DNA of 22,943 nt, taken from assembly GCA_964585325.1 (NCBI GenBank), contig CAZPCT010000045.1, forward strand, positions 1-22,943, read 5' to 3'. Positions 6,103 through 13,256 of the stretch are shown piece after piece (positions within the stretch are counted from its first letter, which is position 1; each line of letters opens with the position of its first letter). The notes beneath the pieces are model-generated. The model was not told where the DNA came from. It was given only the letters and a program-made list of their open reading frames with translations, and did not search any database. A program made the position numbers and the translations under genes. Source of the DNA: CAZPCT01 sp964585325. Its GTDB lineage: Bacteria; Patescibacteriota; Minisyncoccia; JACQLN01; CAZPCT01.

Positions 6103-6621
6103 GTTGAGACCACGGGCCTTGATTGGCACATACACGAAATACTAGAGCTGGGACTTCTGGTGGTGGACCAGAACACGTTTGAAGTACGCGACGAGTTTGA
6201 GATAAAAGTGCGCCCTGAACATATTGAGACGGCAGACGAGCGCTCACTTGAGATAGCCGGCTACGACGAGCAGGCGTGGGAGGGGGCGGTCCCCCTTGCG
6301 GAAGCAATGCGCCAATACGCGGCAAAGATTGAGGGCTGTATTTTTGTGGCGCACCCCATGACAGTTGATTTTTCCTTTATAGACCAGGCGTTTAAAAAAA
6401 CAGGGGTTGAAAACCCTATGCACTACCATCAGTTAGATCTTTTCTCTATGGCGTGGCTAGCAAAAAGGGAAGACGAGTCTTTGTCCAAAGTAACCCTTCA
6501 CGAGCTCACCAAGCATTTTGACCTTACCATAGAGCCTTCTCCGCACCGTGCCATCAATGGTGCTCGTCTTGCGTTTGAGATTCTAAAGAAGCTTGCCGGC
6601 CCTGCTGACGGGACGCAGTAA
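6052..6621 (+). CDS. DEDDh-family 3'-5' exonuclease (DnaQ-like), Exo III Asp missing
   Basis: From ATG 6052 the protein is 189 aa; ATG 6058 is an alternative. Exo I is ITDVETTG with Asp17/Glu19. Exo II is AHPMTVDFSFID with Asp106. Exo III is PHRAINGARLA, where His165 is kept but Gly170 stands where the family has the catalytic Asp (usual HRAxxDA); residue 169 is Asn. Family knowledge: three acidic residues bind two metal ions, so loss of the last one should weaken or abolish catalysis, though nucleic acid may still bind. It could be a proofreading or RNase T-like relative. The 3' 68 bases overlap tdk on the other strand, including the degenerate motif. The promoter leaves only a very short leader. 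Confidence 0.85.
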   Translation: MDMKKPTAFERNLAITDVETTGLDWHIHEILELGLLVVDQNTFEVRDEFEIKVRPEHIETADERSLEIAGYDEQAWEGAVPLAEAMRQYAAKIEGCIFVAHPMTVDFSFIDQAFKKTGVENPMHYHQLDLFSMAWLAKREDESLSKVTLHELTKHFDLTIEPSPHRAINGARLAFEILKKLAGPADGTQ

Positions 6622-7192
6622 GATAACAGCCTCTGCAGAGCGCGCGGTACGCCTCTGTGCCGCCAACCACAATCTGCTTGTCTGAAGCAACGGTCCGGAA
6701 CGGGAACCTGGCGCGGTCATGTCCGCAATCCATACAGACGGCGTATAGCTGCACCACTTCGTCCGCCAATGCCAGAAGGTCTGGCATGGCACCAAAAGGA
6801 CGGCCTTGCCAGTCCAGATCAAGCCCCGCAACAACAACACGGTAGCCGTTGTTTGCCAGCTGCTCAACCACTCGTTCAATACCAGAGTTGCGGGGAAAGA
6901 AGTTTCCTTCATCAATGGCTATGAGTTTGTAGGGTGCGCCGTGCGCTGATTCGTGCTGCGCAAGAGAAGCAAGAAGCGCATGTGGGTCATTCGCGGGTAT
7001 TTCAAAAGCAGTTTCTGTGCGCCCCCCGTTCGCTTGGATACGCCCCTGGGGACTCCTGGTGTCCGTGGTGGGTTTAAAGATGATGTAGGGGTGTCCGGCT
7101 ATCTGAGCGCGCTCAACAAGGCGCATAAGCTCCTTTGTCTTGCCGGCGAACATAGTGCCGGTGATAACAGTGATAGTGCCCTGATGGTTCAC
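6554..7192 (-). CDS. tdk: Thymidine kinase
   Basis: The 212-aa protein is a type II thymidine kinase, which phosphorylates thymidine to dTMP in salvage. It shows Walker A GTMFAGKT (12-19), the DE pair with catalytic Glu95 (IDEGNFF), the LDLDWQGRPFG lasso region, and a zinc site with Cys153/156 and Cys186/189. Length is normal apart from a tail after residue 192 that is rich in Q, S, E and H. The start is GTG 7192: the next ATG lies inside Walker A, and TATACT stands exactly six bases upstream of the GTG, giving a leaderless transcript. Its last 68 bases overlap the exonuclease gene in antisense, and its TGA stop sits inside the exonuclease Exo III motif. Confidence 0.93.
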   Translation of the reverse strand: MNHQGTITVITGTMFAGKTKELMRLVERAQIAGHPYIIFKPTTDTRSPQGRIQANGGRTETAFEIPANDPHALLASLAQHESAHGAPYKLIAIDEGNFFPRNSGIERVVEQLANNGYRVVVAGLDLDWQGRPFGAMPDLLALADEVVQLYAVCMDCGHDRARFPFRTVASDKQIVVGGTEAYRALCRGCYLTASRQQGRQASLESQTQDEHH

Positions 7193-7198
7193 TTTTTT

Positions 7199-7204
7199 AG
7201 TATA
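7199..7204 (-). promoter_or_regulatory. -10 box of leaderless tdk
   Basis: On the minus strand TATACT is followed by six A's and then the GTG start, so transcription would begin at the start codon itself. TTGGCG at 7222-7227, 17 bases upstream on the same strand, is a partial -35. The box lies in the 17-base gap after comF. Confidence 0.65.
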
Positions 7205-7209
7205 AAGAG

Positions 7210-7983
7210 TTACGTCTCCCGCGCCAACACCAGCCCGTGCACGTGCCGGGCGCCAGCGCGCTCAAGAACGCGGGCTGCCTGGGTGAGGGTGGCGCCAGTG
7301 GTCATAACATCATCAACCAGAAGAACGGTGCTGCCTGTAAATTCCGTCTTATGCTGGGCGCAAAAGATGCCGCGTACGTTGCGCAGGCGCGAGTGACGGG
7401 TGCGGCTTGTTGCCTGGGGGCGCACGGCACGCACGCGTCGCAAATAAAGCGGGCGAACGGGGACCTTGATGACCGCCGCAACCTCTGTGGCCAGCAGGGT
7501 GGACTGGTTAAAGCCCCGTTCCCGCTCCCTACGGGGGTGGAGAGGAATAGGAACAATGACGTCTGCGGGTATACGCAGCATATTGAGTCGCTCGCGTTCC
7601 AAAAACGGTACAAATGGCCGGAGTGCGTCTGGAATGTACGCATATTTTAACGAGTGAATAAGGGCGCGCACTGCGGGTTGCTCAAAAAGAAAGAGGTGCG
7701 AAACGGTGGAAAGGGAGGAGGGAGCGTGCGCGCACCGCGTGAGCGCGGAAAACGCCCTATTCTTCTCACATACCGGACATAGTGTGTGCCACGTGCTGCT
7801 GAGTGAAGCGGCGCATGGTGCGCACACGTATCTTTCGGTATTTTTAAGCTCTGCTTTGCAGGCAAGACAAAGCCGAGGGAACAGGGCCTGGCGCAGAGAA
7901 GCGGCCCAGCCGTTACGCGCAGGTGAGCTTTCCGTTTCGTGCGCCAAGGCGAAGAGCGTTACCACGAGCAACAGTTCCCACAA
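7210..7983 (-). CDS. comF: ComF family phosphoribosyltransferase-like protein
   Basis: The protein has an N-terminal zinc ribbon (CLAC, CAPC and CPVC pairs) followed by a phosphoribosyltransferase domain with the PRPP-binding loop VLLVDDVMTTGATL. Family knowledge: ComF proteins are needed for natural transformation in several bacteria, where they work in the cytoplasm on incoming single-stranded DNA; the reaction is unclear. The start is uncertain. The longest frame begins at TTG 7983 and overlaps clpC by 71 bases; GTG 7965 and TTG 7947 are shorter options that still keep the zinc ribbon. Overlap with clpC implies co-transcription from the clpC promoter. The nearby T4P locus fits a DNA-uptake role, but no ComEA or ComEC is present here. 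Confidence 0.85.
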   Translation of the reverse strand: MWELLLVVTLFALAHETESSPARNGWAASLRQALFPRLCLACKAELKNTERYVCAPCAASLSSTWHTLCPVCEKNRAFSALTRCAHAPSSLSTVSHLFLFEQPAVRALIHSLKYAYIPDALRPFVPFLERERLNMLRIPADVIVPIPLHPRRERERGFNQSTLLATEVAAVIKVPVRPLYLRRVRAVRPQATSRTRHSRLRNVRGIFCAQHKTEFTGSTVLLVDDVMTTGATLTQAARVLERAGARHVHGLVLARET

Positions 7984-10390
7984 TGAGACGGTGCGCTATT
8001 TCTGTCTCTACGACATTCTGGACGGTCAGACGCACCTTGCGTGCCCCGTACCTCTGGGAATTGGAGACGTGCGCGATGTGACGAATGAGGGAGCGGTCAA
8101 ATGAGAGCTCTATATCTTTTTCCTTAAGTCTAAGCGCGAGTTTTTTAAGTTCTCTACGAGCTATTTTTTCCACGTCCCCAGCGTTGAGTGTCTTAAAGAC
8201 TACAACGTCGTCTAGGCGGGAGAGGAGTTCAGGCCTGAATGTTTCCTTAATGTCTCCACGTGCGTGTTCTTCCTTGGATGACGCTTCTTCATCCCCAAAG
8301 CCGGGGCGTCCTACGTCGTCAAAGAAATGGGTGTTGCCTACATTTGAAGTGAGCACTATAAGAGTGTTCTTGAAGGACACTTTTACGCCCTTGCTGTCTG
8401 TGAGCTCCCCGTCCTCCAGTATCTGCAAAAGAAGGTTGTGGACGACCGGATGCGCTTTTTCTATTTCGTCAAACAAAACCAGCGAGTACGGAGAACGGCG
8501 CACACGCTCTACAAACGATCCGTTGTCTTCGTAGCCCACGTAGCCGGCCGGCGCACCCAGTAGTTTTGAAACAGTATGTTGTTCGGAAAATTCCGACATA
8601 TCCAGCTTAATCAGCGCGTCTTGTCGTCCAAAAAAGGTATGGGCAAGCGTCTTTGCAAGTTCAGATTTTCCCACACCACTTGGGCCAACAAAGAGGAATG
8701 AGCCCACTGGCCGGGCACTGGAAGAGACGCCGGCGCGTGCGCGTCTGAGTGCCGCGGCCACTACAGAAATGGCATGGTCTTGCCCCACAATGGTACGTGT
8801 AAGTTCCTTTTCAAGGTTAAGGAGCTTTGCCTGCTCCGCCTGCCCAATCTCCTCAAGTGGAATGCCAGACATACGGCTGACCACCCGTTGAACATTTTCT
8901 ATGGAAAGGGAGTGTGGGTACGTTGGTTCGCTGCCTGCATCTTCAAGGGCGGTGAGGGAAGCAATCATGTCCTCCTCTTCATGTTTCAGTATGAGCGCCT
9001 CCCCGTAGTGCTCTTCTTTAACAGCTTGCTCCTTCCGCACTTGCAGTTCAGTGAGCGCCTGTTCAAGTTGGTCACGCCCTGGCTTCTCGTCAAACGTGCG
9101 AGTGGCGCGCATGTGTGCGGCCGCCTCGTCAATAACATCTATTGCTTTGTCTGGGAAGCAGCGCTGGGTGATATAGCGGTCCGCAAGAGAGACAGCGGTA
9201 TTGAGTACGGCGTCAGGAATGGCTACATGATGGTGTTCTTCAAACCTGCTTTTGAGACCCTTAAGGATGTGACGCGTTTGGTCTGCGGTGGGTTCAGCCA
9301 CAACAATAGGCTGGAGCCGGCGCTCAAGCGCGGGGTCTTTTTCCAAATGCGTACGGTACTCATCTAACGTGGTTGCTCCAATAATCTGGAGTTCGTGCGA
9401 CGCAATGGCGGGCTTCAGCATATTTGCCGCGTCCAGCGAACCTTGGGCAGAGCCTGCGCCCACAAGTGTGTGCATTTCATCAATAAACAAGATGGCGTGC
9501 TCCTCCTCGGCTTCGCGTATCACATCTTTAAGCCGCGCCTCAAACTCTCCTCTAAAGACGGTTCCCGCAATGAGTAAGCCCAGGTCAAGCGAAAGGAGCC
9601 GCTTCTCTTTTAGATACTCGGGTACGTTGCCGTCTTGAATGCGTTGGGCAAGACCCTCAACAATTGCTGTTTTGCCGACCCCCGCCTCGCCAATGAGCAG
9701 GGGGTTGTTCTTGGTGCGCCGTGAAAGAATGGTGATAAGACGCTCCACCTCCTCCTCCCGCCCAATAAGAGGGTCTAGCAGGCCGTCTCCTGCCTGCGAG
9801 ACAAGGTCTTCCGCAAAGAGCGGGAGAACGCGCTGCTCCTCACGTGTGACGCGTTTTTCTCCTACAGGCGTGCTTGTTGTGGAGTGTTTGCGCCCCATGC
9901 CTTCCGTTCTGGGCGGCGTCAGGTGACTAAGTTCGGACGTGTGCACAAGCAGCAAAAGCAAATGTTCCTGGAGCTGTTTCATTGCACGCCGGGAGCTTTC
10001 ACTGGCAAGCAGCCTGACCACACGCTTGTCTTCCAGTAGGGCTGCCAATAAATGTTCGGTACCGATATAGATGCTTTGATGTTGTGACGCAAGCGTGGTG
10101 GCCCGTTTCAGGACGTTTTTTAGTTCAGACGAAAGATGGGTGTCATCTGTGGGCTGTGCGGGGACGTCTGTTTCCTGCGGGCTGGTACGTGCTCCGCGGA
10201 CGCTAGCAATGATGGCCGGGGTAATACCGTATGCGGCTAAAAGCTGCGCGCCAAGTGCTCCCTCTTGTCCAGCAAGCTCTTCTAACAGGTCCAGTGCCGC
10301 GGGCGTTCCTGGCCGCTTGAGTGTCTCAAGAAGTATCTTTCTGGCACGGTACGAGTAGCGGGAAAGGAATTTTTTGGGAAGCGTGATCAT
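7913..10390 (-). CDS. clpC: ClpC-type AAA+ unfoldase
   Basis: The 825-aa protein has two Clp N-terminal repeats (first degenerate, second with SIYIGTEHLLAALLE), AAA1 with Walker A GEAGVGKT (234-241) and Walker B ILFIDEMHT, a UVR-like segment KEEHYGEALILKHEEE, and AAA2 with GPSGVGKS and VLFDEIEKAHP. Pore loop 1 reads VFRGEFE, with Phe where Tyr is usual; pore loop 2 is GYVGYEDNG. A GF-containing loop (RPGFGDEE) lies where ClpP-binding loops occur. Family knowledge: ClpC unfolds proteins for ClpP; no clpP is in view. I choose ATG 10390 over the upstream GTG 10408 because TATACT ends six bases before 10390 and overlaps the codons after the GTG. Confidence 0.9.
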   Translation of the reverse strand: MITLPKKFLSRYSYRARKILLETLKRPGTPAALDLLEELAGQEGALGAQLLAAYGITPAIIASVRGARTSPQETDVPAQPTDDTHLSSELKNVLKRATTLASQHQSIYIGTEHLLAALLEDKRVVRLLASESSRRAMKQLQEHLLLLLVHTSELSHLTPPRTEGMGRKHSTTSTPVGEKRVTREEQRVLPLFAEDLVSQAGDGLLDPLIGREEEVERLITILSRRTKNNPLLIGEAGVGKTAIVEGLAQRIQDGNVPEYLKEKRLLSLDLGLLIAGTVFRGEFEARLKDVIREAEEEHAILFIDEMHTLVGAGSAQGSLDAANMLKPAIASHELQIIGATTLDEYRTHLEKDPALERRLQPIVVAEPTADQTRHILKGLKSRFEEHHHVAIPDAVLNTAVSLADRYITQRCFPDKAIDVIDEAAAHMRATRTFDEKPGRDQLEQALTELQVRKEQAVKEEHYGEALILKHEEEDMIASLTALEDAGSEPTYPHSLSIENVQRVVSRMSGIPLEEIGQAEQAKLLNLEKELTRTIVGQDHAISVVAAALRRARAGVSSSARPVGSFLFVGPSGVGKSELAKTLAHTFFGRQDALIKLDMSEFSEQHTVSKLLGAPAGYVGYEDNGSFVERVRRSPYSLVLFDEIEKAHPVVHNLLLQILEDGELTDSKGVKVSFKNTLIVLTSNVGNTHFFDDVGRPGFGDEEASSKEEHARGDIKETFRPELLSRLDDVVVFKTLNAGDVEKIARRELKKLALRLKEKDIELSFDRSLIRHIAHVSNSQRYGARKVRLTVQNVVETEIAHRLIVGTVARGNALRLGARNGKLTCA

Positions 10391-10396
10391 ATAAAT

Positions 10397-10402
10397 AGTA
10401 TA
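10397..10402 (-). promoter_or_regulatory. -10 box of leaderless clpC
   Basis: Minus-strand TATACT, then ATTTAT, then ATG 10390: a six-base gap that puts the expected transcription start on the A of ATG. It decides the clpC start. No -35 hexamer is evident. It is divergent from the pilM promoter about 80 bases away. Confidence 0.65.
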
Positions 10403-10455
10403 CCGCACTTAGGGAAGGCGCTCGGCACCGATTACGGGGAAAACTTCGCTCTCAG

Positions 10456-10483
10456 ACCATATTTCTGGACCTGTGGCTATGGT
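10456..10483. promoter_or_regulatory. Inverted repeat over the pilM promoter, possible operator
   Basis: ACCATA (10456-10461) and TATGGT (10478-10483) are perfect inverted half-sites 16 bases apart. The right half overlaps the extended -10 of pilM. Such spacing could bind a dimeric regulator, but two 6-bp arms could also arise by chance. Confidence 0.3.
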
Positions 10484-10488
10484 ATACT
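10480..10488 (+). promoter_or_regulatory. Extended -10 promoter of the type IV pilus operon
   Basis: TGG-TATACT is a TG-extended -10 box 14 bases before ATG 10503, giving a leader of about eight bases with no Shine-Dalgarno. A second hexamer, TATAAT at 10494-10499, is only three bases from the ATG and is too close to drive translation of this start. Confidence 0.6.
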
Positions 10489-10502
10489 AGAGCTATAATA
10501 TT

Positions 10503-11732
10503 ATGGGGTTGTTTTCAGGAGGGTCCCAACGACAAGTTGGGATCGACATTGGTACATCATCTGTTAAGGCGGTAGAGCTCAAACAGGAGGGCTCGCATCT
10601 TGCGTTAGAAAATTACGGCGTTATTTACGGACTTGATTTATTGCATCACGTTGCAGCAGGCCCTACGGATCACACCACGTTTAAAATGGGGGAAGATGAA
10701 ATTGCGGCCGTGCTCAAGAAACTCCTTTCATTTACAGGTATCAAGGCGGAGAAAGCCGTTTTTCCCATACCCATATTCTCAAGCTTCCTCACTGTAGTGG
10801 AAATGCCGTTCATGAGCATGGAAGAGCTGGACAGGGCCATCTCTTTGCAGGCACCGTCGTACATCCCCGTTCCTTTGGAAGAGGTGGTGCTGGACTGGTT
10901 GGCCATTCCGCCGCGTGCGCAGAAACGGGTACCTGCCCCCACTTCCCCCGTTCCTGCACCCAATGCGCCCTCTTCGCCCCGTCCAGTGACGGCGGCACTT
11001 CCTGGGCCAGGATCCACGGAAACGGCGCGGCCCGGCATGGGCGCGCTCGGGGCAGAAAAAGAAACACGGCAACACACTGAGCAGCAGAAGATATCGGTAC
11101 TGCTCGTCGCCATTCCACGGGAAACCATTAGTTACTATGAGCGTGTTGCCAACCTTGCGGGGATTGAAATTGAGGCGGTTGAGGCCGAAAGCTTCAGCAT
11201 GCTCCGCTCACTGGTTGGCAATGACCCGGGGCCACTTATGCTTATAGACCTGGGTGCCCGCAGTAGCACGCTTACCGTAATAGACCAAGGCTTCCTCCGC
11301 GCCAGTCATACGGTAGACCTGTCTGGCAAAGAGCTTACTGATAATCTTGCCACGTCGCTCAACATTTCTTCCGACCGTGCGGAGGACATTAAAAAGAAAC
11401 AAGGGCTTTCAGAGGGGGGTAACGCCGAAAACATCAAGCAGGTTCTTTCTCCTGCGCTGGAAAAACTTGTTATTGAATATAAGAAGATGGCGGAGTATTA
11501 CAGTCAGGAAGAAGAAGGAACTGCTGGGATCCAAAAGATCATATTAACAGGCGGCTCGTCTGGCCTTCCGGGGTTGGGGGAGTATCTGAGCGAGCGCCTG
11601 GGCGCTACCGTTACGCATGGTAACCCGTTTGCCCGTGTCAGGCACCCTGAAGAACTCACTGCCGTGCTGACAAATGAGCTTGCGCCGCATTTGGCCGTAG
11701 CCGTAGGCGCTGCCATGCGCGACATTGAATAA
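10503..11732 (+). CDS. pilM: Type IV pilus assembly protein PilM
   Basis: The 409-aa protein is actin-like, with phosphate-1 motif VGIDIGTSSVKAVEL (12-26), a second phosphate loop around LMLIDLGARSS, and the adenosine motif ILTGGSSGLPGL. Family knowledge: cytoplasmic PilM binds the N-terminal tail of PilN and links the PilN/O membrane complex to the motor. Odd feature: residues about 137-181 are rich in Pro, Ala and Ser and probably disordered, lengthening the protein beyond the usual length of about 350. It is the first gene of the T4P operon and is followed four bases later by pilN. Confidence 0.92.
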   Translation: MGLFSGGSQRQVGIDIGTSSVKAVELKQEGSHLALENYGVIYGLDLLHHVAAGPTDHTTFKMGEDEIAAVLKKLLSFTGIKAEKAVFPIPIFSSFLTVVEMPFMSMEELDRAISLQAPSYIPVPLEEVVLDWLAIPPRAQKRVPAPTSPVPAPNAPSSPRPVTAALPGPGSTETARPGMGALGAEKETRQHTEQQKISVLLVAIPRETISYYERVANLAGIEIEAVEAESFSMLRSLVGNDPGPLMLIDLGARSSTLTVIDQGFLRASHTVDLSGKELTDNLATSLNISSDRAEDIKKKQGLSEGGNAENIKQVLSPALEKLVIEYKKMAEYYSQEEEGTAGIQKIILTGGSSGLPGLGEYLSERLGATVTHGNPFARVRHPEELTAVLTNELAPHLAVAVGAAMRDIE

Positions 11733-11736
11733 ACGT

Positions 11737-12375
11737 ATGCAAGATATTTCCCTCATATCAAAGAAGCAGAAAGAGCGGGGCCTTCCCCGGCTTGCTTCTT
11801 TCAAAAAGTCTGGCGCGTCCATGGGGCCGCTCATGAAGGTGGCCATTGGTCTGGTTGTGGTGGTGGTGATTCTATGGGCAGGCTTTTTTATGTGGGAGCG
11901 GTCACTGGCGAGTTCGTTGGGAAACCTTGAAGACGAGAGAAAGGCGGTTATCTCAGAGCGTGACGCCGCACTTGAGACCAAGGTCAACACCCTTCACTCA
12001 CTCATCTCCGCGTATGAGGGTCTGGTGGTGCAGCACCGTAACTGGTCACGACTGTTCCAAATTTTAGAGGACCGCACATTAGGAGCAGTCACGTTTATAT
12101 CTTTTGAAGGTGACTACACCAAGAACGCGTTTGTTTTGGAAGGGCGTGCTCCTAACTACCGTACGTTGGCGGAGCAGATACAGGTGTTTGAGAATGCTCA
12201 GCAGCTGACGGGGGTTGAGGTGGGCGACATTGCGCTTACCCAAGATGGACAGGTGGGATTTATCCTTACCGTTCAGTTCAAGAAAGACGTTATCACCGGC
12301 ACTCCTACGGACATTCTTCTTCCCGCTCCCTCTCCTGAAGAAACAGCCACCACATCGGCAACATCAACACAATAA
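11737..12375 (+). CDS. pilN: Type IV pilus assembly protein PilN-like
   Basis: Starting at ATG 11737 the protein is 212 aa; a TTG four codons earlier overlaps pilM and is unlikely. A basic cytoplasmic N-terminus (residues 1-30) precedes one membrane helix (VAIGLVVVVVILWAGFFMW), a coiled coil and a ferredoxin-like periplasmic or extracytoplasmic domain, then a Thr/Pro/Ser-rich tail. Family knowledge: PilN heterodimerises with PilO and contacts PilM by its N-terminus. The short cytoplasmic motif usual for PilM binding is not obvious to me; identification rests on topology and on position between pilM and pilO. Confidence 0.8.
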   Translation: MQDISLISKKQKERGLPRLASFKKSGASMGPLMKVAIGLVVVVVILWAGFFMWERSLASSLGNLEDERKAVISERDAALETKVNTLHSLISAYEGLVVQHRNWSRLFQILEDRTLGAVTFISFEGDYTKNAFVLEGRAPNYRTLAEQIQVFENAQQLTGVEVGDIALTQDGQVGFILTVQFKKDVITGTPTDILLPAPSPEETATTSATSTQ

Positions 12376-12381
12376 ATACAT

Positions 12382-12951
12382 ATGAAGGCATCCCTTATCG
12401 CCATTCTCCTCATAGTACTCATGATCCCCGCTGTCTGGTTTGGTGTCTTTCCATTGTGGGGAGAGATAACGGCCGCACGCGCCGCTGTGGCTGACTTGCA
12501 CAGTCAAATCGCGTTGGAACGAACGGCCAACGAACGGTTACTGGCACTGGCCGAAAGCATTGAGGCGCGTGAAGGGGCGGTAGCCAGTTTAGAGCAGACA
12601 GTCCCCAAAGAACGGGACGTGGCTACCCTGATAGCCGTATTTGAAGAAGCAGCCTCTTCCAACGGACTGGTGCTTGAAGGAATTTCTATGACAGACCCCG
12701 TGCAAGGTGGAGAGATAGTGCCCCTGGGACCCACGGGGGACCTGTTTGAAAGTATTGCGTCCCAGATAACGCTAACAGGAACATACCCCGCTGTGCGTTC
12801 GTTCTTGGTTGACGTGGAGCACTCGTTTCCGTTGGTTGATGTGGGCACCATAACGTTTCAACTGGAACAGGAGGAAGGACAGCAGGGGGTCATTGGAGCC
12901 AATCCCGTCTACTCTTTTGAGGTGGTGCTTACTTCCTACTATCTTAAATAA
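12382..12951 (+). CDS. pilO: Type IV pilus assembly protein PilO-like
   Basis: The 189-aa protein begins directly with a membrane helix (SLIAILLIVLMIPAVWFGVF), followed by a coiled coil (about 30-75) and an alpha/beta domain with the PilO-like stretch ITLTGTYPAVRSFLVDVE. Family knowledge: PilO pairs with PilN in the inner-membrane alignment complex. It starts six bases after the pilN stop with no Shine-Dalgarno, consistent with coupled translation. Confidence 0.85.
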   Translation: MKASLIAILLIVLMIPAVWFGVFPLWGEITAARAAVADLHSQIALERTANERLLALAESIEAREGAVASLEQTVPKERDVATLIAVFEEAASSNGLVLEGISMTDPVQGGEIVPLGPTGDLFESIASQITLTGTYPAVRSFLVDVEHSFPLVDVGTITFQLEQEEGQQGVIGANPVYSFEVVLTSYYLK

Positions 12952-12953
12952 CT

Positions 12954-13241
12954 ATGCCCAAACAGCAGCCAGGAACATCAGACAAAAAGCGTACAAAACT
13001 CCTTCTGGGAGTGTTGGTCTTTGTGATTGTTATAGGGGCTATCGTGATGTGGCTGTTCAGCCGCACCCCTTCAGGCCCACCGCAGGACGGAGCAACAGAC
13101 ATAGCCGCTTCGGCTGGCACCGCAGTGCCAGAACTTAATTTTTCCGTACTTGAGTCTGAAACATTTTCGCGGTTCAAGGTATGGAGCGTGATTCCGTTGC
13201 GTCCTGGGGCGACAGGCAAGTCCAATCCATTCGGCCAGTAG
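12954..13241 (+). CDS. Small membrane protein of the T4P alignment complex (PilP position)
   Basis: The 95-aa product has a Lys-rich N-terminus, one membrane helix (residues 16-35) and a short tail ending in RPGATGKSNPFGQ. It lies two bases after pilO and 15 before pilB, the place pilP occupies in other T4P operons. There is no lipobox and it is about half the size of PilP, and no secretin PilQ is present for it to bind. I infer a PilP replacement suited to a cell without an outer membrane; sequence homology to PilP is not demonstrable by eye. Confidence 0.7.
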   Translation: MPKQQPGTSDKKRTKLLLGVLVFVIVIGAIVMWLFSRTPSGPPQDGATDIAASAGTAVPELNFSVLESETFSRFKVWSVIPLRPGATGKSNPFGQ

Positions 13242-13256
13242 AGAGCATATGTTTAC

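Noticed and set aside
8774..9367. 197-codon plus-strand open frame opposite clpC
   Set aside because: It lies wholly inside a well-supported clpC gene with conserved AAA+ motifs on the other strand, and has no recognisable domain or start signal.
10391..10408. GTG start for clpC six codons upstream
   Set aside because: These codons cover the TATACT -10 box, and a transcript from that box would begin at ATG 10390.
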